A stretch of DNA of 64,000 bases, taken from assembly GCF_029626265.1 (NCBI RefSeq), contig NZ_JARUBN010000001.1, positions 2,852,001 through 2,916,000 of the forward strand, read 5' to 3'. The stretch is from Micromonospora sp. WMMD1102 (GTDB lineage: Bacteria; Actinomycetota; Actinomycetes; Mycobacteriales; Micromonosporaceae). A program made the translations under genes and the position numbers. This document shows, piece after piece, positions 15,224 to 24,026 of this stretch. Numbering within the stretch: position 1 is the stretch's first letter; every line of letters starts with the position of its first letter. Under the pieces are notes generated by a model. That model saw only the letters and a program-made list of their open reading frames with translations, was not told where the DNA came from and did no database searches.

Positions 15224-17232
15224 GCTGGTGGGCGGAGGCGGTCCGGCCGCGCCTGTTGCTGCTCGGCGGGCTGCGGACGGCCGGTCCGGGGCCGGTCACC
15301 GCCCTGCTCGGCGTGAACCTGACCCTCGGGGTGCTGCCGGTGGCGTTCGTGGTGGCCAGCAGCGTCCTGGTCGGGCGGGTGCCGGCGGCGGTCGACGCCG
15401 GTCCGGGATCGCCCGCGTCGGCCGGGCTGTTCTGGGCGTTCGGCACGGCTGCCGCGCTCTTCCTGGCCCAGCAGGCGCTCGCACCGGTGCAGGTGGCGCT
15501 CGGTGAACTCGTCAGGCTACGGGTGGACGGTGCCGTGCACGACCGGGTCATCGCCACCGCGCTCGGCGGGACCGGGATCGCCCGGATGGAGGATCCGGCG
15601 GCGCTGGACGCCCTTGCCGACGCGGCCCGCCGGCTGGAGAGCAACTGGGAGACGCCGGGGATGGGCTGTGCCGGGCTGCTCGCCCTGGTGGCCCGGTATG
15701 TCCGGCTGGCCGGGTTCGCCGCACTCGTCGGTGTGGTGGTGGGCTGGCTCCCGGCGGTACTGCTGGCGGTCACCACGCTGCTGTTCCGCTACGGCCAGCG
15801 TGGCGGCCTACGGAAGTACTCGCAGGTGTGGGTGAAGGTGACCCCACTGATCCGCCGGGGCCGCTACCTGCGCGGCCTGGTCCTCGGACCGGGCGCCGCC
15901 AAGGAACTGCGGGTGTACGGGCTCGGCGGCTGGCTCGCCGAGCGCTACGAACGCAGCTACCGGCGCTGGCTGGCGCCGGTGTGGCAGGCCCGTCGCCGGG
16001 TCTACCTCTGGCCCTACCTCGGCTACACGACGATCGGGCTGGTGACCGCCGTCTGGGTCTTCACCACCGTGGCGGACGCCGGTACCGGCCGGCTCACCCT
16101 CACCGAGCTGGCACTCGCCCTCCAGGCGACGGTGGCGGCGCTGCTGCTTGGCGAGTACTACCCTGAGGCGGACTCGCCGACCCAGTTCGGCATGCTGGTC
16201 GCCGGTGCCGTGTCCCGGTTCGAGCGCCGGATGCGTCCGACCGACGGCCCGATCGCCCGACACCCCGCCCCGGCCCGCGACGGGCCCGTCGAGCCGGGCC
16301 GCGACGCGGCTGTCGGACACGACGTCCGCGACGCGGCTGTCGGCCCGGACCCCGACCCGGCCGTCGAGCCGGCCCACGATTCGTCTCGCGAGCCGGCCCG
16401 CGGTTCGTCTCGGGACCCCGCCGGGCTGCCGGAGCCGGTCGTGCGGTTCGAACACGTCACCTTCCGCTATCCCGGCGCTGACCACGACGTGCTCGCCGAC
16501 CTGGACCTGACCCTGCCGGCCGGCCGCTGCACCGCCCTGGTGGGCCTGAACGGCGCGGGCAAGACCACCCTGGTGAAGCTGCTGACCCGGCTGCACGAAC
16601 CGACCGCCGGCACCGTCCGGTTCGGCGGCGCCGACCTGCGCGACTTCGACGTCACCGCCTGGCGCCGGCAGATCAGCGTGGTGTTCCAGGACTTCGTCCG
16701 GTATGAGCTGTCGATCGCCGACAACGTCGCCTTCGGTGCCGTGCACGCGCCGCGCGACCCGGACCGGATCCGGCGGGCCCTGCACCGGGCCGACCTGGCC
16801 GACCTGCTCGACGGCCTGCCCGCCGGCCTGGACACACCGCTGTCCCGCAGCTATCCGGACGGCGTCGACCTCTCCGGAGGGCAGTGGCAGCGGGTCGCCA
16901 TCGCCCGCGCCCTGTACGGGGTGGACCACGGCGCCCGGCTGCTGGTGCTGGACGAGCCGACGGCCGCCCTCGACGTACGGGCCGAGGCGGCGTTCTTCGC
17001 CAGGTTCGTGGAGTTGACCCGTGGGGTGACCTCGTTGCTGATCTCGCACCGCTTCTCCAGCGTGCGGCACGCCGACCACATCGTGGTGCTGGCCGACGGT
17101 CGGGTGGTGGAAGAGGGTGACCACGACGCGCTGGTCGCCGCCGGTGGCCGTTACGCCGAACTCTTCCACCTCCAGGCGGAACTGTTCGCCGACGAGCCCG
17201 GCGTGACCATTCCGGACGGGGGTGACCGGTGA
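15220..17232 (+). CDS. ABC exporter half-unit (TMD + NBD)
   Basis: 670 residues; GTG start overlapping the upstream stop (GTGA). An N-terminal membrane domain of about 340 residues is followed by a charged, repetitive linker (about 347-407, rich in D/R/P/A), then a complete nucleotide-binding domain: Walker A LVGLNGAGKTT (about 440), Q-loop VFQDF, signature LSGGQWQRVA (about 551), Walker B LLVLDEPT (about 576) and an H-loop in ISHRFSS. It should pair with the next gene product to form a heterodimeric exporter. Such tandem half-transporters often sit in actinomycete natural-product and RiPP loci. Substrate unknown. Confidence 0.9.
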   Translation: MSWWAEAVRPRLLLLGGLRTAGPGPVTALLGVNLTLGVLPVAFVVASSVLVGRVPAAVDAGPGSPASAGLFWAFGTAAALFLAQQALAPVQVALGELVRLRVDGAVHDRVIATALGGTGIARMEDPAALDALADAARRLESNWETPGMGCAGLLALVARYVRLAGFAALVGVVVGWLPAVLLAVTTLLFRYGQRGGLRKYSQVWVKVTPLIRRGRYLRGLVLGPGAAKELRVYGLGGWLAERYERSYRRWLAPVWQARRRVYLWPYLGYTTIGLVTAVWVFTTVADAGTGRLTLTELALALQATVAALLLGEYYPEADSPTQFGMLVAGAVSRFERRMRPTDGPIARHPAPARDGPVEPGRDAAVGHDVRDAAVGPDPDPAVEPAHDSSREPARGSSRDPAGLPEPVVRFEHVTFRYPGADHDVLADLDLTLPAGRCTALVGLNGAGKTTLVKLLTRLHEPTAGTVRFGGADLRDFDVTAWRRQISVVFQDFVRYELSIADNVAFGAVHAPRDPDRIRRALHRADLADLLDGLPAGLDTPLSRSYPDGVDLSGGQWQRVAIARALYGVDHGARLLVLDEPTAALDVRAEAAFFARFVELTRGVTSLLISHRFSSVRHADHIVVLADGRVVEEGDHDALVAAGGRYAELFHLQAELFADEPGVTIPDGGDR

Positions 17233-19019
17233 TGGTCGAGACGGTTCGCGGCTGCCTCGAACTGGTCCGCCTCTCCTGGCGCCAGCGACCGGCCAAGCTG
17301 ATCCTGGCGGTACTGCTCAAGCTCGCCGAGGCCGCCGCGCTGCCGCTGGTCGCCGCCGCGCTCGGCGCGCTGACCGACGCGGTGCTGGACGGTGACCGGC
17401 CGGCCGCCGTGTTCGCCGGGTGCGCCGCCGCGACGGCGACGGTAGCGGCGCTCACCCTCGGGCACTTCGCGCACATCGCCTACTTCGAACTCGGCGAGGT
17501 CAACCTGCTGACCAAGGATCGCCAGCTCATCGACGTGGTCACCGGTTCCGCCTCGATCGAGCACCACGAGCGCCCGGACTACGCCGACCGGATGCAGACG
17601 CTGACCCAGGAGATGCAGCGGGTCGGCTGGCGGAGCATGGAGTCGCTGCTCTCCGGGTTGGGCACCGCTGTCGCGGTTACCGTCACGGCGGTGCTGCTCG
17701 CCCGGCTGCACCCGGCCCTGCTGTTGCTGCCGCTGGCCGCCGTACCACCGATGCTGCTCGGGCAGCGGGCGGAACTTCTGCTCTCCCGGGCCCGCGACGC
17801 CACCGCCGAGAGCGCCCGGCGGGCGCGGCACCTCTTCGACCTGGCCACCGACCCCGGTGCGGCCAAGGAACTGCGGGTCTCCGGAATGACCGCCGAACTC
17901 CGCCGCCGGCACGACACGCTGTGGCGTTCGACCGTCGGCCGGCTGTGGCCGGCCGAGGTGAGGGCGGCGCTGTTGCGGGTGGCCGGCCAGACCTGCTTCG
18001 CCCTGGGTTACGCCGGGGCGGCGCTGCTGGTGCTCCGGGACGCGGTGGCGGGCCGGCGCAGCGTCGGGGACGTGGTCCTGGTCATCGCGCTGGCAGCGCT
18101 GGTCAACCAGCAGGTGAGCGCCATGGTCGGGCTGCTGCGGGACCTGCAACGGGTGTCGCTGGCCCTGGCCGGCTTCCGCTGGCTGCGGGAGCTGGTCACC
18201 CGGGCGCCGCGCCCGGCGCCGGACGCCGCCGTACCGGCCCGGCTGCGGGACGGGATCCGGCTGCGCGAGGTCGGGTTCGACTACCCGGGCACCGACCGTA
18301 CCGTCGCCGACGGTGTGGACGTGCTGCTGCCGGCCGGTGCGACCGTGGCCCTGGTCGGTGAGAACGGTGCCGGCAAGACGACGCTGGTCAAGCTGTTGTG
18401 CCGGATGTACGAGCCGGACCGGGGCCGGATCGAGGCTGACGGGGTGGACATCGCGCGGTTCCCGCTCGACGACTGGCGGGCCCGGATCGCGGTCGGCTTC
18501 CAGGACTTCGTCCGGTTGGAACTCGCCGCGCGGCAGGCGGTCGGTGTCGGCGACCTGCCGCTTGTCGACTCCGAAGAGGCAGTGCTGGCGGCGCTGGACC
18601 GCGCGGAGGCGGCGGAGCTGGTCGAGGAGTTGGACCGGGGGCTGGACACCCCGCTCGGCCTCTCGAACCGCAACGGGCGCCAGCTCTCCGGCGGGCAGTG
18701 GCAGAAGATCGCGCTGGGCCGGGCGATGATGCGGCCGGCCCCGCTGCTGCTGGTCCTCGACGAGCCGACGGCGGCCCTGGACGCCGAGGCCGAACACCGG
18801 CTCTTCGCCCGCTACGCGGCCAGTGCCGGACGGGCCGCCGCGAGCACCGGTGCGATCACGGTGCTGGTCTCACACCGCTTCTCGACGGTGCGGATGGCGG
18901 ACCTCATCCTGGTGCTGTCCGGCGGCCGGCTCGTGGAGGCCGGCGACCACGACCAGCTGATGGCCGCCGGCGGATTCTACGCCGAGTTGTACGCCATCCA
19001 GGCACGCTCCTACCGTTGA
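17232..19019 (+). CDS. ABC exporter half-unit, partner of the preceding gene
   Basis: 595 residues. The ATG at 17232 overlaps the upstream stop (TGATG) and follows GGGGGTGA; a GTG one codon earlier is also possible. Domains: six-TM region to about residue 330, then Walker A LVGENGAGKTT (about 374), Q-loop FQDFVR, signature LSGGQWQKIA (about 485), Walker B LLVLDEPT (about 505) and SHRFST. Motif style matches the upstream half-unit, supporting a heterodimer that exports the product of this locus. It overlaps the convergent FAD enzyme gene by 10 bp, so no terminator separates them. Confidence 0.9.
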   Translation: MVETVRGCLELVRLSWRQRPAKLILAVLLKLAEAAALPLVAAALGALTDAVLDGDRPAAVFAGCAAATATVAALTLGHFAHIAYFELGEVNLLTKDRQLIDVVTGSASIEHHERPDYADRMQTLTQEMQRVGWRSMESLLSGLGTAVAVTVTAVLLARLHPALLLLPLAAVPPMLLGQRAELLLSRARDATAESARRARHLFDLATDPGAAKELRVSGMTAELRRRHDTLWRSTVGRLWPAEVRAALLRVAGQTCFALGYAGAALLVLRDAVAGRRSVGDVVLVIALAALVNQQVSAMVGLLRDLQRVSLALAGFRWLRELVTRAPRPAPDAAVPARLRDGIRLREVGFDYPGTDRTVADGVDVLLPAGATVALVGENGAGKTTLVKLLCRMYEPDRGRIEADGVDIARFPLDDWRARIAVGFQDFVRLELAARQAVGVGDLPLVDSEEAVLAALDRAEAAELVEELDRGLDTPLGLSNRNGRQLSGGQWQKIALGRAMMRPAPLLLVLDEPTAALDAEAEHRLFARYAASAGRAAASTGAITVLVSHRFSTVRMADLILVLSGGRLVEAGDHDQLMAAGGFYAELYAIQARSYR

Positions 19020-20305
19020 GCCGGCGCTCCCAGCAACCGGGGAGCCGTGCGGCGACGACCGCCCAGCAGCCGGGCGGCGGCGATCCGGGCCAGCGCCCGG
19101 GGGCCGACCAGGCCCAGCAGGTTGCCCGGGGAACGGAACCGGGACATCGGAACGGCTCCGGAGAGTACGCCGAGGAACTGGTCGACGGCGGTCGGCCGGG
19201 CGGCCAGCGCGGTGAAGAGTTCCCGGTCCACCGCGCCGGGCGGCCGGAAGGCGGCCAGTTCGAGGGTGAGGTCGTACATCGGTGTCGCGGCGGCGTCCCG
19301 GCGGGCCAGGTACCCGGCCAGTTCGTCGTCGAGCCGGCCGCCGCTGTCCAGCCCGGCGGCGACGGCGTCGACAAGCAGTTCGGCGTCCCGGAAGGCGTTC
19401 CCGATGCCCTGTCCGGTGATCGGGTCCAGCACCAGCCCGGCGTCGCCGACAAGCGCCCAGCCGGGGCCGTGCGGCATCCGGAACGTGCTCGGCAGGTCCG
19501 GGGTGAGCCGGAACCGTTCGGCCCGCTGGCCGGCGCGTACCCGGGCGCCGAGATCGCCGCAGTCGTCGAGGGTGTCGAGGTAGCGGGCCTCGACGTCGGC
19601 CCGGAACGCCGGGAACTCGCCGGCCGGTCCGGCGACGTAGGCGATGGTCAGGCCGTCGTCGGTGGGGAAGACGGCCACCGTACGCCCGGGGCGCTGGTAG
19701 AGCTCGCCGCCGGACATCGCCACCCCGGACCAGTACGTGTAGCAGGCGAACGTGCGGGGCGGCTGCTCCCGGTAGGCGGTCGCCTGTACCGCGGCGGCGA
19801 CGGTGGACCGCTTGCCGTCGGCGCCGACCACCAGCGAGGCGGTCTCGGTCACCGCCGCGCCGCCGCGCTGCCGCCCGCGCAACCCCACCACCCGGTCCCC
19901 GTCCCGGACCAGCTCGTCGACGTCGAACCCCTCCCGTACCTCGGCACCCGCCTCCCGGGCCGCGTCGACAAGCAGTGCGTCCAGCCGGGTACGCCGTGGA
20001 CTGTAGAGGGCGTCGGCGCCCTCGTGTCCCGGGTAGCGGCCGGCGAGTACGACGCCGAAGCCGGTGTCGAGCCGGACCTCCCGGGTGGCCGGAGCGCCGG
20101 TTGCCGCCAGCCGGTCCAGCAGGCCCCAGCGGAGCAGTCGGGCGATCCCCGGCACCTGGATCTGGTGTGTCGAGAGGGTGTCACTGGGAAAGCGTGCCCG
20201 GTCCACCGCCAGCACCCGCAGGCCCCGGCGGGCCAGCAGCATGGCGGTTGCCGCACCGGCCACCCGGCTGCCGACGACGATGACGTCGTACCCCCGTACC
20301 GGCAT
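19010..20305 (-). CDS. FAD-dependent oxidoreductase (geranylgeranyl-reductase/halogenase-like)
   Basis: 431 residues; ATG preceded by GAAGGGTGAG. The N-terminal Rossmann loop is YDVIVVGSRVAGAATAMLLARRG. A mid-protein LVVGADGKRS and the C-terminal FAD loop ALVGDAGLVLDPITGQGIGNAF place it in the flavoprotein monooxygenase superfamily, nearest the geranylgeranyl-reductase and halogenase-like branch. I do not see the conserved tryptophan-rich halogenase signature, so halogenation is not claimed. It may modify the product of the adjacent glycosyltransferase/exporter operon, although it is on the opposite strand. Confidence 0.85.
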   Translation of the reverse strand: MPVRGYDVIVVGSRVAGAATAMLLARRGLRVLAVDRARFPSDTLSTHQIQVPGIARLLRWGLLDRLAATGAPATREVRLDTGFGVVLAGRYPGHEGADALYSPRRTRLDALLVDAAREAGAEVREGFDVDELVRDGDRVVGLRGRQRGGAAVTETASLVVGADGKRSTVAAAVQATAYREQPPRTFACYTYWSGVAMSGGELYQRPGRTVAVFPTDDGLTIAYVAGPAGEFPAFRADVEARYLDTLDDCGDLGARVRAGQRAERFRLTPDLPSTFRMPHGPGWALVGDAGLVLDPITGQGIGNAFRDAELLVDAVAAGLDSGGRLDDELAGYLARRDAAATPMYDLTLELAAFRPPGAVDRELFTALAARPTAVDQFLGVLSGAVPMSRFRSPGNLLGLVGPRALARIAAARLLGGRRRTAPRLLGAPAQR

Positions 20306-20392
20306 CGGATCTCACCCTTCTTTGGATACGGTCGGCCGGCCGGTCCACTGTGTCGCCGCGGACGGCGACGGCGCGCCCGGCCGAGGCGATGG

Positions 20393-20830
20393 TCAGCGCG
20401 GCGCGGGCCGTTCCGGCTCCAGGTCCGCGAGCCGGGCGATGTTCTCCGCCTCGTCTGGATCGGGCCGGGGTGTTTCGAGGAACGCCCGGGTGACCTCGAC
20501 GGCCACGTCCGGGGCGAGCCGCTTCAGGCTCAGCGCGAGCACGTTCGCGTCGTTCCAGAGCCGGGCACCGGTGGCGATCCACGGCTCCCAGGCGAGTGCG
20601 GCGCGTACTCCGGGCACCTTGTTCGCCGCGATCGCGGTGCCGGTACCCGTCCAGCACATCAGCACGCCGAAGTCGGCCCGTCCGTCGGCCACCGCCCGGC
20701 CCACCCCGGCACCGATCTCCGGCCACTGGTCGCCGCTACCGACGCGCTGCACCTCACCGAGTCCGGACAGGTAGCCCAGCACCGCTCTGGTCGCCTCGTT
20801 CTCGTCGTCGGCGCCGAAGGCGATTCGCAT
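20393..20830 (-). CDS. RpiB/LacAB-type sugar-phosphate isomerase
   Basis: 145 residues. MRIAFGADDENEATRAVL matches the RpiB N-terminus, and MCWTGTGTAIAANKVPGVRAAL matches the RpiB active-site loop, with the catalytic cysteine kept but the usual C-G replaced by C-W. RpiB interconverts ribose 5-phosphate and ribulose 5-phosphate; LacAB relatives act on galactose 6-phosphate. I start at 20830 because homology begins there and TATGCT lies 6 nt upstream; the in-frame extension upstream is repeat sequence. The altered residue may change substrate range. Confidence 0.85.
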   Translation of the reverse strand: MRIAFGADDENEATRAVLGYLSGLGEVQRVGSGDQWPEIGAGVGRAVADGRADFGVLMCWTGTGTAIAANKVPGVRAALAWEPWIATGARLWNDANVLALSLKRLAPDVAVEVTRAFLETPRPDPDEAENIARLADLEPERPAPR

Positions 20831-20836
20831 CCGGCC

Positions 20837-20842
20837 AGCATA
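20837..20842 (-). promoter_or_regulatory. -10 box TATGCT for a leaderless rpiB-like transcript
   Basis: TATGCT on the minus strand ends 6 nt before the ATG at 20830, and no SD is present. The position supports both the chosen start and a leaderless mRNA. Confidence 0.45.
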
Positions 20843-20868
20843 CGGATCGCACCGCCGCGGCCGGATCC

Positions 20869-20947
20869 CACGACGACCGGTCGTTGAGTGCGCGGCGTCA
20901 CGACGCCCGGTCGACGGGTGCGCGGCGTCACGACGGCCGGTCGAAGG
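20869..20947. repeat. 30-bp tandem repeat, about 2.6 units
   Basis: Units begin cacgacgaccggtcg, cacgacgcccggtcg and cacgacggccggtcg, with gtgcgcggcgt linking them. The repeats fill the space between the rpiB-like promoter and the GlsB promoter region. Confidence 0.9.
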
Positions 20948-21009
20948 TTTCTCGCCGCAGGCCAACGGGCACTGCGTCCCGGGTCGACAACACGCGAAGG
21001 AGACTCAGC

Positions 21010-21276
21010 ATGGAGATCAGCGGCATTTTCGGTGCCCTCGTCATCGGTCTGATCATCGGCGCTCTCGGCCGGCTCGTCGTACCAGGCAAGCAGAACCTCC
21101 CGATCTGGCTGACCCTGGCGATCGGCATCATCGCCGCACTGCTCGGCACGGTTCTCGCCGCCGCCTTCGGCGTGGCCAAGACCCCCGGCATCGACTGGAT
21201 CGAACTCTTCCTCCAGATCGGTCTCGCGGCCGTCGGCGTCGGTCTGGTTGCCGGCGTCTACGGGCGCCGTCCCTGA
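21010..21276 (+). CDS. GlsB/YeaQ/YmgE-family small stress membrane protein
   Basis: 88 residues; ATG preceded by GAAGGAGAC. Three hydrophobic segments with conserved glycines (GALVIGLIIGALGRLVVPG, then two further helices) and a short basic tail (YGRRP) match the transglycosylase-associated/GlsB family. These are small inner-membrane proteins linked to general stress responses; the molecular role is unknown. The gene is monocistronic, facing the EamA gene across a strong hairpin. Confidence 0.9.
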   Translation: MEISGIFGALVIGLIIGALGRLVVPGKQNLPIWLTLAIGIIAALLGTVLAAAFGVAKTPGIDWIELFLQIGLAAVGVGLVAGVYGRRP

Positions 21277-21287
21277 CCGGGGACTCG

Positions 21288-21318
21288 GACGGGATGGCCG
21301 GGCGCCGGCCATCCCGTC
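21288..21318. terminator. Bidirectional hairpin terminator between convergent genes
   Basis: A perfect 13-bp stem (gacgggatggccg) with a 5-nt loop lies between the GlsB stop and the EamA stop. There is no U-tract, as is common for high-GC actinomycete terminators. Confidence 0.75.
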
Positions 21319-21357
21319 GGCGTCGGGCCGCTCAGCTGAGTGCCGGTGTCGACCCGC

Positions 21358-22413
21358 TCATCGAAGTGCCGGCGACCGTGCCTCGTCAGCTCCGTCCGCC
21401 CGCCGTACCCGATCTGTCGGCACCGCCCGCCCGACGCGGTGGCCGCCGGCCGGGGTGCGGCGTCGCACCCGGGTCCGCCGCACCCGATCTGCCGGCAGCG
21501 TCGGCCGGGACCGGGTGCGCTGGATCAGGACGACGCAGGCCAGCACCACAAGCGCCGCCCCGATCGACGCCGGGGTGACGGCCTCGCCGAGCAGCAGCGC
21601 CGACCAGGCCAGGGTGAGCACCGGCTGCGCGAGCTGGACCTGGCCGACCTGGGCGATGCCGCCCCGGGCCAGGCCGGCGTACCAGGCGAAGAAGCCCAGG
21701 AACATGGAGACCAGGGTGAGGTAGCCGAACGCCGACCAGGTGACGGCGTCGGCGCGCGGCGGGGCCGCCACGGCGGCGACGATCGTGACCGGCAGGGTGA
21801 CCGGCAGCGAGAGCAGCAGGGCCCAGCAGATCGTCCGGGCGCCGCCGAGCTCCCGGGCGAGTACGCCGCCCTCGGCGTACCCGAGGCCGCAGAGCAGTAC
21901 CGCCGCGAGCAGGAACAGGTCGGCCACGGAGAACCCACCGTGCACCGCACCGCTGGCGGCGAGGAAGGCGAGCACAGCCAGCAGCCCGGCGGCGCTCGCT
22001 ACCCAGAACAGCGGCGGCGGACGCTCGCCGGCCCGTATTACCGCGAAGACGGCGGTCATCGCGGGCAGCACGGTGATCACGACCGCGCCGTGTGCCGAGG
22101 TCTGGGTGAGCAGCGCCAGCGAGGTGAAGAGCGGGAACCCGACGACGACGCCGAGCGCGACGACCGACAGCCGCCGCCACTGGTCGCCGGTGGGGCGGGG
22201 CGCCCCGGTGATCCGCAGGTACGCGAAGGCCAGCAGTGTGGCGCCGACGGCCCGGCCGAAGGCGATGAACCACGGGTCGAGCTGCTGCACCGCGACCCGG
22301 GTCGCCGGCAGCGACATGCTGAAGGCGAGTACGCCGAGTGCGCCGAGGGCGAGGCCGAACGCCCGGCCCGCCGTTACCGTCCGATGCGCAGTAGCGCTAC
22401 TCTCATCCCTCAT
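21358..22413 (-). CDS. EamA/DMT-family transporter
   Basis: 351 residues with about ten hydrophobic segments in two EamA repeats. FGLALGALGVLAFSMSLPATRVAVQ opens the first, and the second ends near LLLGEAVTPASIGAALVVL, a typical DMT motif. Family members export amino acids or small metabolites. The C-terminal ~45 residues are basic and low complexity. The start at 22413 shares its CATG with the divergent MocR start, and MocR-type regulators commonly control a neighbouring transporter. The substrate is unknown. Confidence 0.88.
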   Translation of the reverse strand: MRDESSATAHRTVTAGRAFGLALGALGVLAFSMSLPATRVAVQQLDPWFIAFGRAVGATLLAFAYLRITGAPRPTGDQWRRLSVVALGVVVGFPLFTSLALLTQTSAHGAVVITVLPAMTAVFAVIRAGERPPPLFWVASAAGLLAVLAFLAASGAVHGGFSVADLFLLAAVLLCGLGYAEGGVLARELGGARTICWALLLSLPVTLPVTIVAAVAAPPRADAVTWSAFGYLTLVSMFLGFFAWYAGLARGGIAQVGQVQLAQPVLTLAWSALLLGEAVTPASIGAALVVLACVVLIQRTRSRPTLPADRVRRTRVRRRTPAGGHRVGRAVPTDRVRRADGADEARSPALR

Positions 22414-22427
22414 GGACAACGGTAACG
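22372..22427. promoter_or_regulatory. Overlapping divergent leaderless promoters with palindromic operator
   Basis: The minus-strand ATG (22413) and plus-strand ATG (22412) overlap within CATG. For the plus gene, TACTCT (22398-22403) ends 8 nt before its ATG; for the minus gene, TACCGT (plus coordinates 22419-22424) ends 5 nt before its ATG. A perfect 12-bp palindrome AGTAGCGCTACT (22390-22401) overlaps the plus -10 box. An inverted pair CGTTACCG (22372-22379) and CGGTAACG (22420-22427) brackets the region. These are good operator candidates for MocR, but binding is inferred. Confidence 0.6.
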
Positions 22428-23806
22428 CCCGAGAGCGCGTTATCCAAGATCTGCGCGGCCTGGCGGCCGTCGCGGCGCCCGGCACGCGGCTGCCCTCGGT
22501 CCGCGAGCTGACCGCCCGGCACCGCGCCTCACCGGTCACGATCGCCGGGGCGATCCGGCAACTGGTGGCCGAGGGCCTGGTCGAGGCGCGGCCCGGCCGG
22601 GGCACCTTCGTGGCCGTACCGCCGCGGCCGCGAGCCGCTCCCGACCTTTCCTGGCAGACCGTCGCGCTCGGTCCGGGCCGGCCGGGGGAGGAGGAGATGC
22701 AGGCGCTCCTGGCGATACCGCCGGCCGGAGCGATCCCGCTCTCCGGCGGCTACCTCGAACCGGAGCTGCAACCGGCCACCGCGCTCGGCGTCGCGCTCGG
22801 CCGTGCCGCCCGGCAACCGGCGACCTGGCAGCGCGGCCCGGCGCAGGGGCGGGAGGACCTGCGCGCCTGGTTCGCCCGCGAGGCCGGGTCCGGGCTGCGC
22901 GCCGACGACATGGTCATCTGCCCCGGTGGCCAGGCGGCGTTGTCGACGGCACTGCGCGCACTCGCCGTCCCCGGTGACACCCTGCTCGTCGAGTCGCCGA
23001 CCTACCTGGGCGCGCTGGCCACCGCCCGGGCGGCCGGGCTGCGGGTGGTGCCGGTGCCCGTCGACGGCGACGGCGTACGCCCCGATCAACTCGCCGCCGC
23101 GTTCGCCCGTACCGGCGCCCGGCTCTTCTACTGCCAGCCGCTGCACGCCAACCCGCACGGCGCGACGCTGGCCGGGAACCGCCGGGTCCGGGTCACCGCC
23201 GCCGTACGCGACGCCGGGGCGTTCCTGATCGAGGACGACTACGCCCGCGACCTCACGATCGACGGTGAACCCCCGCCGCCACTTGCCGCCGACGACCCGG
23301 ACGGGCACGTCGTCTACCTCCGTTCGCTTACCAAGTCGACGGCTCCCGGGCTGCGCGTCGCCGCCGTCGGTGCCCGTGGCCCGGCCGGCGCCCGGCTGCG
23401 TACGGCCCGGCTGCGTGACGACCTCTTCGTGGCCGGTCCACTGCAACAGGCCACGATCGAGTTCGTCAGCACCCTGGCGTGGACCCGGCACCGCCGTACC
23501 CTGCGCACAGCCCTGCGGGCTCGCCGCGAGGCGCTGCTCACCGCGCTCCACCGGCACCTTCCGGACCTCGCCGGGCAGCCGGTCCCGCGTGGCGGCATGC
23601 ACCTGTGGGTCCGGCTTCCGGACGGTAGCGACGACGTCGCGCTGGCCGCCGCCGCGGCGGCCGAGGGGGTCGTCGTCTTCCCCGGCCGCCCCTGGTACGC
23701 GGCCGAACCCCCCGCCCCGCACCTGCGCCTCAGCTATGCCAGTGCCCCGCCCGATCTGATGGACGAGGCGGTCCGCCGCCTGGCCCGCGCCTTCGGCGCC
23801 TGCTGA
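22412..23806 (+). CDS. MocR-type regulator (GntR HTH + aminotransferase domain)
   Basis: 464 residues. The N-terminal ~75 residues form a GntR winged helix (LPSVRELTARHRASPVTIAGAIRQL then GLVEARPGRGTFV). The remainder is a fold-type I aminotransferase-like domain with the PLP lysine in YLRSLTKSTAPGLRVAA and the conserved LIEDDYARD and ESPTYLG. MocR proteins sense PLP or amino-containing ligands and regulate PLP, GABA, taurine or transport genes. Its likely target is the divergent EamA transporter gene, whose start codon overlaps its own. Confidence 0.92.
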   Translation: MDNGNARERVIQDLRGLAAVAAPGTRLPSVRELTARHRASPVTIAGAIRQLVAEGLVEARPGRGTFVAVPPRPRAAPDLSWQTVALGPGRPGEEEMQALLAIPPAGAIPLSGGYLEPELQPATALGVALGRAARQPATWQRGPAQGREDLRAWFAREAGSGLRADDMVICPGGQAALSTALRALAVPGDTLLVESPTYLGALATARAAGLRVVPVPVDGDGVRPDQLAAAFARTGARLFYCQPLHANPHGATLAGNRRVRVTAAVRDAGAFLIEDDYARDLTIDGEPPPPLAADDPDGHVVYLRSLTKSTAPGLRVAAVGARGPAGARLRTARLRDDLFVAGPLQQATIEFVSTLAWTRHRRTLRTALRARREALLTALHRHLPDLAGQPVPRGGMHLWVRLPDGSDDVALAAAAAAEGVVVFPGRPWYAAEPPAPHLRLSYASAPPDLMDEAVRRLARAFGAC

Positions 23807-23850
23807 GCCGCCGCGTGCGCCTTGGCCGACCCTGCCGAGCCTCGGTGGCA

Positions 23851-23984
23851 CCCTCGGTCGCGCCTCTGGCCGCGCCCTTCGGTGGGTCCGGGCGGACGTG
23901 GCGGTCCGCGATGGAGTCCCTCGGTCGCGCCTCTGGTCGCGCCCTCGGGTGCGTCCGGGCGGATGTGGCGGTCCGCGACGCGGT
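23851..23984. repeat. 67-bp tandem duplication
   Basis: Two 67-bp units starting ccctcggtcgcgcctctgg lie between the MocR stop and the Hsp70-like gene, with about ten mismatches. Apart from this and the -10 box at 24015, the 220-bp intergenic region shows nothing further. Confidence 0.85.
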
Positions 23985-24014
23985 CCGTGCCCGGATGGGG
24001 CTTGCCGCCATTGA

Positions 24015-24020
24015 TACCGT
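24015..24020 (+). promoter_or_regulatory. -10 box TACCGT for a leaderless Hsp70-like transcript
   Basis: TACCGT ends 6 nt before the GTG at 24027, where no SD is visible. Confidence 0.45.
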
Positions 24021-24026
24021 CCGTTC

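Noticed and set aside
19010-20305. Flavin-dependent halogenase
   Set aside because: The FAD motifs fit the superfamily, but the conserved tryptophan-rich WxWxIP halogenase signature was not seen.
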